Source: Coprothermobacterota bacterium (GTDB lineage: Bacteria > Caldisericota > JANLFM01). Taken from it: a stretch of 16,665 nucleotides of DNA. The stretch lies in assembly GCA_026389415.1 (NCBI GenBank), contig JAPLHX010000150.1, positions 1 to 16,665 on the forward strand, given 5' to 3'. This document shows, one piece after another, positions 1-7,250 of the stretch (within the stretch, counting starts at the first letter, position 1; each line of letters starts with the position of its first letter). The notes beneath the pieces were generated by a model that saw nothing but the letters and a program-made list of their open reading frames with translations, searched no databases and was not told the origin of the DNA. The translations under genes were made by a program, and so were the position numbers.

Positions 1-1242
1 GGAGGGTTGCTCTCCCACCGTTTTGATGGCGGACCAGAGCAGGTAGCGCCAGAGCACGCCGGTCTCGGACGGAATCTGTTCCCGGAAACCGATCACGGGC
101 ACCGACATACCGGAGTTCGCCCCGGTGGCTCCGACATGAGCCACCATACACTGGTAGGTGGAGCCGGCCGGGAAGGGTCCGGTGTTCATGAGATAGACCA
201 CCAATAGGGTGCGGGGTTCTCCCAGTTTGATCAGCAAACCTGGAGCGGCGAAGTTGAAGGTGATAGTGCCGTCGTCGGCCGGGTAGGGAGACTGAGCCAG
301 GACCGGTTCCGCTCCATCGTAGAGACCGTCCCCGTTGAGGTCCTCCACCAGGAACACGTTGACGATGTCGGTCTGGTCGTTGCCGGAGCCGTTGGCGGTG
401 ATTGCCAGATCATTCAGGAAGACGTCCTCCGGGCTCACGTCCGCGCTCTGATCCACGTCCGCCGTCAACACCAATTGCATCATTTCGTTGTACTTGTCAG
501 TCGAGTCGTAGGCGTGATCCGGCGGTGAGTTGGGTCCCTTGTCGATCAGCAGGCGCCCGCGATGCCCGCCCCAGCAGTCGGACGGCACCATGTTGCCCCA
601 GCTGTCCGGGTTCTTGATCGATCGATCGGAGGTGTCGTCTACCCGCGGTGGCCAGAAATGATAGAACGGGGCTCCGTCCGGTTCGTGGTAGCTGGCATCG
701 AATTGGCAACCCCGCGGCCCATCGTTACAGATCACAATCCCCAACCAATCGTAGGGGATGGCAAGTTCCACCACCCATGTTTTCGGATTTACGGCCGCAT
801 TTCCCTCAAAATCTGCAGGTTGGGCGACAGGTGACCACACTGATCCATTCCCCTCCCAAAACAGGAGGGGCTGCAGCGAATCCAGTTGAGGTTTGTTCAC
901 GACCACTCTTCGATCATCTTTTTGGGGCAGCTTGCCCAGGTTGTGCAGAGCGCACCACTCGAAGCTGACGCTCTCCACCGAAAGAGGGACCAGGTAGGCT
1001 AGGTAGAGATGATTGGGAATCGCCTTGGTGTAAACCGTCACATTGCCGTAGAACGCGGGAAACTGGACGGAGTTGGCATCGGCCCATTCGTCACTGGGAG
1101 CGAATTGCCCGTCGATCTTGGGAGTGGTGCCGAAGTCAGAGCTGAGGGTGAATTCCTCGTTGTGGGCGATCGTGGGTAGGGGGAGCGTGCCCATCGACAT
1201 CAGAGCGGCGACAAGAAGAAAGAGAAACACCTTGCGTATCAT
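1..1242 (-). CDS. Secreted CBM9-like domain protein, C-terminus cut by window edge
   Basis: The frame is open for 414 codons from the ATG at 1242 to the left edge, so the C-terminus is missing. GAGGAGG lies about 8 nt upstream of the ATG. Residues 1-26 are a signal peptide: MIRK, a hydrophobic stretch, then a small-residue cleavage site. Residues about 38-190 look like a CBM9/DOMON-type beta-sandwich: PKIDG near the start, EW a few residues later, LYLAYLV, and a closing strand WVVELAIPYDWLG. After residue 280 there is a second module with a calcium-loop-like DLNGDGLYD (about residue 308), preceded by DVDQSADVSPEDV. This suggests an extracellular protein that binds carbohydrate or another surface ligand and is calcium-stabilised. 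No catalytic motif is visible. Family membership is inferred from motif spacing, and the substrate is unknown. The gene diverges from the pfk operon. Confidence 0.72.
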   Translation of the reverse strand, partial: MIRKVFLFLLVAALMSMGTLPLPTIAHNEEFTLSSDFGTTPKIDGQFAPSDEWADANSVQFPAFYGNVTVYTKAIPNHLYLAYLVPLSVESVSFEWCALHNLGKLPQKDDRRVVVNKPQLDSLQPLLFWEGNGSVWSPVAQPADFEGNAAVNPKTWVVELAIPYDWLGIVICNDGPRGCQFDASYHEPDGAPFYHFWPPRVDDTSDRSIKNPDSWGNMVPSDCWGGHRGRLLIDKGPNSPPDHAYDSTDKYNEMMQLVLTADVDQSADVSPEDVFLNDLAITANGSGNDQTDIVNVFLVEDLNGDGLYDGAEPVLAQSPYPADDGTITFNFAAPGLLIKLGEPRTLLVVYLMNTGPFPAGSTYQCMVAHVGATGANSGMSVPVIGFREQIPSETGVLWRYLLWSAIKTVGEQPS

Positions 1243-1327
1243 TTTTGCTTCCTCCTCTCAAACTGGCACAGATCCGAATCGAACGATGGATACGATTCGT
1301 TCCCAAGGATCCCTGCCCTGTTTTGCT

Positions 1328-1333
1328 ATTATA
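1328..1333 (-). promoter_or_regulatory. -10 box (TATAAT) for the CBM9-like gene
   Basis: On the minus strand a perfect TATAAT lies 85 nt upstream of the ATG at 1242, just downstream of the intrinsic terminator at 1374-1406. There is no good -35 at 16-18 nt. It is the best local candidate for an internal promoter giving a leader of roughly 78 nt. Confidence 0.45.
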
Positions 1334-1373
1334 CAGGGGAATTGGCGAATTACTGCGTTCGATCTAGGTAAAG

Positions 1374-1406
1374 AAAAAAAATCCGCAGGTGCATTCTCCT
1401 GGCGGA
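1374..1406 (-). terminator. Intrinsic terminator upstream of the CBM9-like gene
   Basis: Read on the minus strand, TCCGC-C-AGG, an 8-nt loop and CCT-GCGGA form an 8-bp stem with one bulged base (1406 to 1382), followed at once by eight T (1381-1374). This is a textbook Rho-independent signal. No minus-strand gene of normal size lies upstream. It would therefore end either an antisense transcript from the pfk side or a short leader transcript carrying the 15-codon ORF at 1444-1491. In the second case it could act as an attenuator of the gene at 1-1242. Confidence 0.75.
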
Positions 1407-1443
1407 CATTTTCCCCCTTGCTTTGATTTGTCTACTGTCCAGC

Positions 1444-1491
1444 CTAGGATGCGGAGCATTTTGCCATGGTGAATACTCCTTTCGGGTTCAT
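1444..1491 (-). CDS. Putative 15-codon leader ORF before a terminator
   Basis: A 15-residue ORF (MNPKGVFTMAKCSAS) runs from the ATG at 1491 to a TAG at 1444. GGAGG sits 7 nt upstream of the first ATG. The internal in-frame ATG at 1467 has its own AAAGGAG at 8 nt, giving MAKCSAS. The ORF ends 37 nt before the terminator hairpin at 1406. The layout resembles a leader peptide with attenuator. There is no run of identical amino acids of the kind that classical amino-acid attenuation uses, and the peptide matches nothing I recognise. Two good SD sites argue for translation, but a chance ORF is quite possible. Confidence 0.35.
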   Translation of the reverse strand: MNPKGVFTMAKCSAS

Positions 1492-1566
1492 ATTGCAGCC
1501 TCCAAGTAAGAGGGCACGATAGCGCAGTCCCAAATTGAGTGGAATGCCCTAAGTGACAAGGCGGTC

Positions 1567-1572
1567 TATAAT
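1567..1572 (+). promoter_or_regulatory. -10 box (TATAAT) placed for a leaderless pfk transcript
   Basis: A perfect TATAAT ends 7 nt before the pfk ATG at 1580, so initiation would fall on or next to the A of the start codon. No -35 element is recognisable at 16-19 nt. The purine-rich GGAAGG directly abuts the ATG and is too close to act as an ordinary SD. This geometry is that of leaderless mRNAs with a TANNNT box. Confidence 0.5.
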
Positions 1573-1579
1573 CGGAAGG

Positions 1580-2539
1580 ATGAAACGAATTGGGATTCTC
1601 ACTTCGGGAGGAGACGCTCCCGGAATGAATGCAGCCATCCGGGCAGCCGTGCGCATGGGTATCGACCGTGGGGCGGAGATTTGGGGCATCCTGCGAGGCT
1701 TCGAAGGTTTGATTTGTGGAGAATTCCAACCGATGGAGCTATCTTCCGTTTCCGGCATCATTCAACGCGGGGGTACGGTGCTCTTCACCGCCCGTTCTGA
1801 ACATTTCAAAACGGAAGAAGGATTGCGATTGGCTGTGGATCAAATTCAAAAGACCGGGGTGGAGGGATTAATCCTCATTGGAGGAGACGGTACTCTACGC
1901 GGGGCCATCGCTTTGGAAGAGCGTGGGATTCCTACGATCGGTGTTCCCGGCTCGATCGACGATGACTTATGGGGCACCGACCATACCATCGGCTTCGACA
2001 CGGCTGTCAACACCGCTCTCGACGCCATCGACAAGATCCGCGACACGGCCACCTCGCATGAGCGTTCCTTCATCGTGGAGGTGATGGGCCGCACGGCCGG
2101 GTACATTGCCCTGATGGCCGGGCTTGCCGGTGGAGCAGAGTACATCCTGATTCCGGAGTTGCCCTATAACCTGGCCGAGTTAGCTGCAGCCAACCAACGG
2201 GCACACTCCAGACAGAAGCGGCATTTTATTATCGTGTTGGCCGAAGGTGTGGCGGACGCCTACGGGCTGGCGCAGGAAATCGCCCGACGCACGGGGGTGG
2301 AGGTCAAAGTGACCGTGCTGGGCTATATCCAACGGGGTGGAAACCCCAGCGCCTTTGACCGTTATATGGCCTCCCGCCTGGGTGCATCCGCTGTGGAACA
2401 ATTGTTGGACGGGCAACGCGGACAGATGGTCGGCCTGGTGCAGGATCGTGTCGCTATCACGGAATACCAGGAGGCGGTCAGCCGGCGGAGACCAATTGAT
2501 CAGGACCTCTACCGACTGAGCCGGACCTTGGGCCTTTGA
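1580..2539 (+). CDS. pfkA: ATP-dependent 6-phosphofructokinase
   Basis: A 319-residue protein of normal PfkA length. It phosphorylates fructose 6-phosphate to fructose 1,6-bisphosphate in cytoplasmic glycolysis. GGDAPGMN (residues 10-17) is the N-terminal nucleotide loop and ARSEHF (71-76) carries the substrate Arg. GGDGTLRG (101-108) and PGSIDDD (123-129) are the ATP/Mg and catalytic loops, with GTDHTIGFDTA and MGRTAGYIA following. Gly in GGDG, in GDGTLRG and in PGS fits ATP rather than pyrophosphate as donor. IDDD replaces the usual IDND. I chose the ATG at 1580 because MKRIGILTSGGD matches family starts; an in-frame GTG at 1553 would add nine residues. The stop TGA overlaps the kinase ATG (TGATG), so pfk leads a metabolic-plus-regulatory operon. 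Confidence 0.93.
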   Translation: MKRIGILTSGGDAPGMNAAIRAAVRMGIDRGAEIWGILRGFEGLICGEFQPMELSSVSGIIQRGGTVLFTARSEHFKTEEGLRLAVDQIQKTGVEGLILIGGDGTLRGAIALEERGIPTIGVPGSIDDDLWGTDHTIGFDTAVNTALDAIDKIRDTATSHERSFIVEVMGRTAGYIALMAGLAGGAEYILIPELPYNLAELAAANQRAHSRQKRHFIIVLAEGVADAYGLAQEIARRTGVEVKVTVLGYIQRGGNPSAFDRYMASRLGASAVEQLLDGQRGQMVGLVQDRVAITEYQEAVSRRRPIDQDLYRLSRTLGL

Positions 2540-3819
2540 TGAAATCCTTTTGGACTCTTCGTCTACAACTGGTCCTGTTGATCGCCATCCTTTTGGGGGT
2601 GATGGTCTTCGGGACGGGACTCTTTCTCTCTTTGCAGGCTGAAGCGGCCTTGATTCGGGAAAAGACGGAGAAAATCACCGGGATTACGCAGCAGATGGCG
2701 CTCTATTACGACAAAGCCATTACCAAATTGGATACGAACCCGACCTATCAAAGCGCCACGGCCAAGGAAAAACGCCAAATACTGGAACAGGAACTGACAC
2801 AGTTTACTTCTCTGGTGGCCCAAACCTACCCCAACATTTTCTATGGCTATTTCCTGCTCGAATTTGGCGCCCCCATCGCTTACCGACCGCAACCCGGCCT
2901 GGATGAGCCTACTTCGTTAAAGATATCCACCCCGATTCAAGCAAACGGACAAGAGATCGGATGGACATTCGCCTACGAGGACAAGGCGGTGGTCACAGCG
3001 CAACTAAACCAATTGCGCCTGATCTCCTGGGGAATCATGGGGGTCGCCCTGTTAATCGGGGTGGCGGGTGCGTTCCTGATCGGCACGAACCTCTCCCGCG
3101 GCTCAACCCGCATCAAGCAAGGATTAATGGGCATGGAAGGTGATCTGACCGTACGCATCCCACGGATGACCGGCGAGATGGGTCAGATCGGTGACGCGAT
3201 CAACCGGCTCGCGGGAGCCTATGAGGAAACGCGTGATTATACCCGGTATGTGTTGGAAACCATTTCCACCGGCATCGTCTCTTTAGACGAACAAGGAACG
3301 ATCAACGTCTTCAACCCGGCCGCGGAAAAATTGCTGGGTCTTAAAGCAGTGGATTGCCTGGGGCGGTCATTTGTGGAAGCCTTGAGGCCAACGACCATGC
3401 CTCAGGGCCAACGGATGATCAATCTGCTGACCGAACATCAGAAAGGGGAGCAAGCCCTGGTGATTTCTTCCAGCCACGGTGAGCCGGTGGAATTGGGATT
3501 GACCGTCAGCAATCTCGTCACTTCCTCGGGGCGGGAGGCCGGGAAGGTACTCACGATCGAGGACCTGTCCATCAAGCGGAAGCTGGAAGAGTTGTTGCGC
3601 CGTTCCGACCGTCTTTCGTATCTGGGCATGTTCACAACGGGGATCGCGCATGAGTTACGCAATCCCCTGGCTTCGATTAAAGGCTATGCCCAACTGCTGC
3701 TTGGAAAAGGTGATGCCATATGGGGTACATCAACTTCCGGGATACAAGGAAGCGGTTATCTGCTTGGTAATTCCTGGAGTGGCCTATGTTGGAAGAGAAG
3801 GCGAGAGAGCAGAAGGTGA
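2539..3819 (+). CDS. NtrB-like sensor histidine kinase, N-terminal part (frame broken in DHp domain)
   Basis: This is the sensor half of a two-component kinase of the NtrB/AtoS type. Transmembrane helix 1 covers residues about 9-32, an extracytoplasmic sensor region follows to about 157, helix 2 spans about 162-184, then a HAMP linker. A PAS domain (about 240-350) includes VLETISTGIVSLDEQGTI. The phosphoacceptor H371 lies in GIAHELRNPLASIKGYAQLL. After about 3708 the frame loses all similarity and reads nonsense to a stop at 3819. The expected second DHp helix can be partly recovered in another frame (GYINFRDT, FLEWP) but with an internal stop, so several small indels lie between about 3708 and 3785. 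The ATPase half follows in a different frame at 3786. As sequenced, this protein cannot autophosphorylate alone. Start ATG 2539 overlaps the pfk stop. Confidence 0.85.
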   Translation: MKSFWTLRLQLVLLIAILLGVMVFGTGLFLSLQAEAALIREKTEKITGITQQMALYYDKAITKLDTNPTYQSATAKEKRQILEQELTQFTSLVAQTYPNIFYGYFLLEFGAPIAYRPQPGLDEPTSLKISTPIQANGQEIGWTFAYEDKAVVTAQLNQLRLISWGIMGVALLIGVAGAFLIGTNLSRGSTRIKQGLMGMEGDLTVRIPRMTGEMGQIGDAINRLAGAYEETRDYTRYVLETISTGIVSLDEQGTINVFNPAAEKLLGLKAVDCLGRSFVEALRPTTMPQGQRMINLLTEHQKGEQALVISSSHGEPVELGLTVSNLVTSSGREAGKVLTIEDLSIKRKLEELLRRSDRLSYLGMFTTGIAHELRNPLASIKGYAQLLLGKGDAIWGTSTSGIQGSGYLLGNSWSGLCWKRRRESRR

Positions 3820-4196
3820 CGATCCGACAGCACTTGGAGTTCACATCGCCTGTGCTGGTAGACGAACAGAAAATTCAACAAGTGTTTTGGAACATCCTTT
3901 TAAACGGTTTACAGGCGATGCCCCAGGGTGGTGAGCTGGAGGTTACGCTGAAAGAAACATCCGGCGAGGTCGTGACCTCCATTCGCGATAGTGGGCCGGG
4001 TATTCCGATGGATCAACAGACCCAGGTCTTTGACCCCTTCTTCACGACCAAAGAACGGGGCTCCGGTTTAGGGTTGGCTATTAGCCTACGAATCGTGGAG
4101 ACTTTGGGCGGCCGGATCGATTTTGAAAGCGAATCCGGCCGGGGTACAACATTCTGGATTCGCCTGCCGGTCGCTAAAGGAGAGGAGTCACTATGA
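3786..4196 (+). CDS. Histidine kinase ATPase domain (HATPase_c), separated C-terminal part of the NtrB-like kinase
   Basis: A 136-residue ORF carrying a complete HATPase_c domain. The N box is NILLNGLQAMP, the G1 box DSGPGIP, the F box FDPFFTTKERGSGLGLAI, and the G2 box GRGTTFWIRLP. It binds ATP and would phosphorylate the kinase histidine. It overlaps the sensor ORF (2539-3819) in another frame and is surely the other half of one ancestral kinase. A chance or selected GGAG 7 nt before the ATG at 3786 could allow separate translation. The missing piece is helix 2 of the dimerisation domain, so complementation in trans looks unlikely. Its TGA overlaps the ATG of the response regulator (ATGA). 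Confidence 0.88.
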   Translation: MLEEKAREQKVTIRQHLEFTSPVLVDEQKIQQVFWNILLNGLQAMPQGGELEVTLKETSGEVVTSIRDSGPGIPMDQQTQVFDPFFTTKERGSGLGLAISLRIVETLGGRIDFESESGRGTTFWIRLPVAKGEESL

Positions 4197-5557
4197 AGAT
4201 TCGGGAGCAATTTAAGGTCTTGATCGCTGATGATGAAAGTTCCCTGCGCTCTTTGTTGCGGGAAATCCTGCAGGATATCGGCCTCCAGCGAATCCAGGAA
4301 GCCGCTAACGGGGAGGACGCCTTGCAGATGTTGCGCAAGGAACCGTTCGACCTCCTTTTTTTAGATATAAAGATGCCCAAACGAGATGGCCTTTCCGTAT
4401 TGCGAGAAATGAGCGGAAAGGAATGGATGCCACGAACCGTGGTGCTGACGGCCTTTGGTGACTTCAGTATCGCCTTGGAAGCCACCAAGCTGGGCGCATT
4501 CGACTATATCAACAAGCCCTTCAACATCGAAGAGATCAAGAAACAAGCGGAGAAAGCCCTCCATCTTCAGGAACTGGAAGAGGAAGTGAAGGTCGTTCGT
4601 TCTGAGCTCTCCGAGAAAGACCTGGGAGAGCGAATCGTGGGCCGTTCGGAGAAGATGCTGGAAATCATTAAGACCGTGGGCCGCATTGCCAATTCCTCAG
4701 TGACGATCCTGGTGATGGGCGAAAGCGGCACAGGCAAGGAGTTGATCGCCCGAACCATCCATCGCGCTTCGGGGAGGGCCGCCGGGCCGTTTATGCCGGT
4801 GAACTGTGCCGCCATCCCCGAAACGTTGTTGGAAAGCGAGCTGTTCGGCTACGAAAAAGGCGCATTTACGGGTGCGGGGGCTCGTACGGTTGGTAAATTC
4901 GAGGCAACAAAAGGAGGAACGATCTTCCTTGATGAGATCGGGGATATGACACTGAATTTGCAGGCCAAATTGCTGCGCGTGCTGCAGGATCATACCTTTA
5001 TGCGCGTGGGCGGAACGGAACCCGTACAGGTGGATGTGAGAGTGATCGCGGCCACCAACCAGGAGATCGAAACCATGGTCAAAGAGAACCGGTTCCGTGA
5101 AGATCTGTTCTACCGATTAAATGTATTAAAATTACAAATTCCTCCGCTGCGTGAGCGGCGGGAAGACATCAAGGATTTAGCTCTCTACTTCATGGCCAAA
5201 TCCACCAAGGAATGCGGCAAGATGGTGCGGGGCTTCTCCAACGAATCTCTGGATTTGCTTTGGGGGTATTCCTGGCCGGGAAACGTGCGGGAACTGGAAA
5301 ATAGTATCGCCCGTGCCGTGGCAAAAACGGCAAGCTCAATTCTGACGCTAGAGGATTTCGATTTGCCGAAGGAAACAGTCACGCAAGAGACGATCCCCTT
5401 GGTGCCACTCGCTCAAGCCACGGCCGAGGTGGAAAAGAAGCTGATTCAACAGGCCCTTACCGCCTGCGATGGAAACCAAACTCAAGCGGCGAAATTACTG
5501 CAAATCTCCCGCCAAACACTGGCGAGCAAGATCAAGGAGTACGGAATTCAAACCTAA
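4193..5557 (+). CDS. NtrC-family sigma-54-dependent response regulator
   Basis: A 454-residue enhancer-binding regulator with the full three-domain layout. The receiver has acidic pocket D13/D14, phosphoacceptor D58 in LFLDIKMP, T86 in VLTAFG and K108. The AAA+ central domain has Walker A GESGTGKE (176-183), the sigma-54 contact loop GAFTGA (223-228) and Walker B GTIFLDEIGD (242-251). REDLFYRLN (302-310) and WPGNVRELE (361-369) follow. A Fis-type helix-turn-helix is at about 427-452 (NQTQAAKLLQISRQTLASKI). It would activate sigma-54 promoters when phosphorylated by the neighbouring kinase. Start ATG 4193 has AAAGGAGAGGAG about 7 nt upstream and overlaps the kinase stop. No convincing -24/-12 promoter is visible in the window, so its targets are elsewhere or unrecognised. 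Confidence 0.95.
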   Translation: MKIREQFKVLIADDESSLRSLLREILQDIGLQRIQEAANGEDALQMLRKEPFDLLFLDIKMPKRDGLSVLREMSGKEWMPRTVVLTAFGDFSIALEATKLGAFDYINKPFNIEEIKKQAEKALHLQELEEEVKVVRSELSEKDLGERIVGRSEKMLEIIKTVGRIANSSVTILVMGESGTGKELIARTIHRASGRAAGPFMPVNCAAIPETLLESELFGYEKGAFTGAGARTVGKFEATKGGTIFLDEIGDMTLNLQAKLLRVLQDHTFMRVGGTEPVQVDVRVIAATNQEIETMVKENRFREDLFYRLNVLKLQIPPLRERREDIKDLALYFMAKSTKECGKMVRGFSNESLDLLWGYSWPGNVRELENSIARAVAKTASSILTLEDFDLPKETVTQETIPLVPLAQATAEVEKKLIQQALTACDGNQTQAAKLLQISRQTLASKIKEYGIQT

Positions 5558-5617
5558 AGAAGCAGTTGGTTGGTTTAGCTCGGCAGCAGCTTCCAAGACC
5601 CTGAAAAACGCTTGTCC

Positions 5618-6727
5618 CTACTCCGCCACTTCCTGGTAGAGGAAACCAAAGTCACGGTTTTGCACGAAGGCCTGTAAGATTTTAATCCCGTTTTGGCTGT
5701 GTGTCACCACTCGTAAGAACGATCCTTCCTGAGTGACTTGAGGCGCGCCTAACAGGCTTAGGAACGTTTCTCCGGGGAAGACCAGCGAGTAGGATGCACT
5801 CATACCATTCGCAATCATGTTTTGGTCCGCAGCCGCACTCTTTTCATCCCGATAGCGCAAGAGGAAGGTTACCTTTCCTTTCTCTGCCATGTCTGGGAAG
5901 GCGGCAAAATCCAGAAAGCTCGGGCTCAGAAAGTATTTCGCTCGTTCCCGAGATTTTTCTAAGAAATTTGTTGCAGTGGTGGTCGGGTCCAGTGCGACCA
6001 AAGCTTCCGCGCCTGGAGCAGCAGGAGCGGGTCCCAAGTAAAACGAGGGCACGCCTTGCAACGAAGAAGCGAAAGCGGCCCAGGCTGGTGTTTGCGCGAC
6101 GGAAGTGGCGGTGCCACTGAATGCTTTCAAAATTTCCGTGCGAGTAAGCGTGGCCTCCAGCGGGGGGGAGTAATGCTCAATCACCAGGACGTCCCCCTGG
6201 ATGGCGAGTTGGCCCAAAGTTGCGAACCGATTGCTTTCAAAGTAGGGCGCGTTATAGAGCAGGGCTTGACCGGAAATCTCCTCTGCATATCCCTCATTCT
6301 TCAGTGTGGTCTTGAAGGTGGTCCAATCGAAGGAACCGCGGACAATTTCTAATGGAATCCAGGGTATCCAAGCGGATTCCTGTAATTGCTGCCAATCCAA
6401 TTTCACTTCTTGAGCCAGGTCGGGGGTATTGAACAGTTGGAACAGGGAACTGCTTAGGTCATAAGGGCTCGCTTTTTGCATGAACTCAAACAGTGCACCG
6501 TTGGTGGCAGTGGTGGTGGTGATTGTTTGCCGCAATAGCCGATAATCGGTGTAAAAAATCCCCCCGCCGGTCGTCAGGGCATCCGCCGGTAAATAGGTTG
6601 CCAGTGGCTTGGCGTCTGCTGTGGGACCGTTGGCTTCCTTGGGTACCAGGGTATAGAAAAGAAACGCCAGCGCGATCCCGAGTGCCACGAAGGGAATGGC
6701 AAGCAGCCAACGGTTCCGGGTTTTCAC
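5618..6727 (-). CDS. Membrane-anchored protein of unknown function
   Basis: 369 residues. One N-terminal transmembrane or uncleaved signal segment (about 9-28, LAIPFVALGIALAFLFYTLV) follows a positive start MKTRNR, so the bulk should lie outside the membrane. The rest is soluble, rich in Thr, Ala and Phe, with a TTTTATNG stretch near residue 73 and no catalytic motif I recognise. The pattern LPADALTTGGGIFYTDYRLL followed by later repeats of strand-like segments vaguely resembles DUF3352-type lipoproteins, but I would not assign it. The GTG start at 6727 overlaps the stop of the FmdB-type gene (GTGA), so translation is coupled to it. It converges with the response regulator, leaving 60 bp with no clear terminator. 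Confidence 0.8.
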   Translation of the reverse strand: MKTRNRWLLAIPFVALGIALAFLFYTLVPKEANGPTADAKPLATYLPADALTTGGGIFYTDYRLLRQTITTTTATNGALFEFMQKASPYDLSSSLFQLFNTPDLAQEVKLDWQQLQESAWIPWIPLEIVRGSFDWTTFKTTLKNEGYAEEISGQALLYNAPYFESNRFATLGQLAIQGDVLVIEHYSPPLEATLTRTEILKAFSGTATSVAQTPAWAAFASSLQGVPSFYLGPAPAAPGAEALVALDPTTTATNFLEKSRERAKYFLSPSFLDFAAFPDMAEKGKVTFLLRYRDEKSAAADQNMIANGMSASYSLVFPGETFLSLLGAPQVTQEGSFLRVVTHSQNGIKILQAFVQNRDFGFLYQEVAE

Positions 6728-6948
6728 TTACCGCAAGAGGAACAACTGGAATGAGAACATGAGCTGGAACAACTCCCTCCCGAGGAAGGAGTGCTCACTC
6801 CGGTAGCAGCAAAGCTGGACATGATCCGCTTGCTATCCTGACTCCGACAAGAAGGACAACAGATCTCCACGTCGCCTGCGTTCATGTCACAGAAAAAAAT
6901 CTCAAATCTGTGGTTGCAACTTTTACAACGGTATTCGTAAATGGGCAT
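6724..6948 (-). CDS. FmdB-family zinc-ribbon protein
   Basis: 74 residues starting MPIYEYRCKSC, the hallmark opening of the FmdB regulatory-protein family. The zinc ribbon ligands are C8/C11 and C31/C34 (CPSC). The tail (about 54-74) is almost only Ser, Cys, Gly and His, as in many FmdB-like proteins, and could bind additional metal. Function in this family is poorly known; a link to transcriptional regulation is historical. I chose ATG 6948 over the upstream ATG at 6981 because GGAGGT sits 7 nt before it and the family begins MPIYEY. It is the first gene of a two-gene unit with the membrane protein at 5618-6727. Confidence 0.9.
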   Translation of the reverse strand: MPIYEYRCKSCNHRFEIFFCDMNAGDVEICCPSCRSQDSKRIMSSFAATGVSTPSSGGSCSSSCSHSSCSSCGK

Positions 6949-6967
6949 CAGGCAAACCTCCGTTTCC

Positions 6968-6998
6968 ATTATGTAGAACAATCGGGGAAGCCCGTCAA
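6968..6998 (-). promoter_or_regulatory. Sigma-70-like promoter for the FmdB-type operon
   Basis: On the minus strand TTGACG (6998-6993), a 19-nt spacer and CATAAT (6973-6968) lie just upstream of the FmdB-type start at 6948. Transcription would begin about 12 nt before the start codon, with the GGAGGT site inside the short leader. The spacer is longer than ideal. Confidence 0.45.
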
Positions 6999-7177
6999 AT
7001 TCCAGGGTACTATGTTTTGCGTTGGATTTGATCCCTTCCCAGGATCGGGTTTTTCGAAATCACTAAAGAAAGAGGATGCTAGGGGAAGGGGTTCGGAGTC
7101 GGATTGTCCTTGTTCCAACCCAGCTCTGAAACTACATGCTCGGTGTAGAGCGCCCAACCCTCCCCATTTGAGGTTCA

Positions 7178-7205
7178 AGATTTGAGATTTGAGATTTGAG
7201 ATTTC
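7178..7205. repeat. Heptamer tandem repeat (AGATTTG x4)
   Basis: Four contiguous 7-bp units, AGATTTG three times then AGATTTC, lie in the 302-bp gap between the DUF885 gene and the FmdB-type gene. The flanking TTGAGGTTCA looks like a diverged further unit. The rest of this gap shows only the promoter at 6968-6998 and no gene. Confidence 0.8.
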
Positions 7206-7250
7206 GGAGGCTGTACCGTACTCAATTGAAGGCGCCAACTCCAAAGAACG

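Noticed and set aside
1364..1729. 121-codon minus-strand ORF antisense to pfk
   Set aside because: It overlaps the conserved N-terminus of pfk and the terminator; its composition is typical of a shadow frame.
2536..2538. TTG at 2536 as kinase start
   Set aside because: The ATG at 2539 directly follows and gives the usual stop/start overlap with pfk; the TTG adds only one residue.
7020..7060. Hairpin GATCC/GGATC followed by TTTTT on the plus strand as a terminator
   Set aside because: The stem is only 5 bp, it is separated from the T run by GGG, and no plus-strand gene lies upstream within 1.4 kb.
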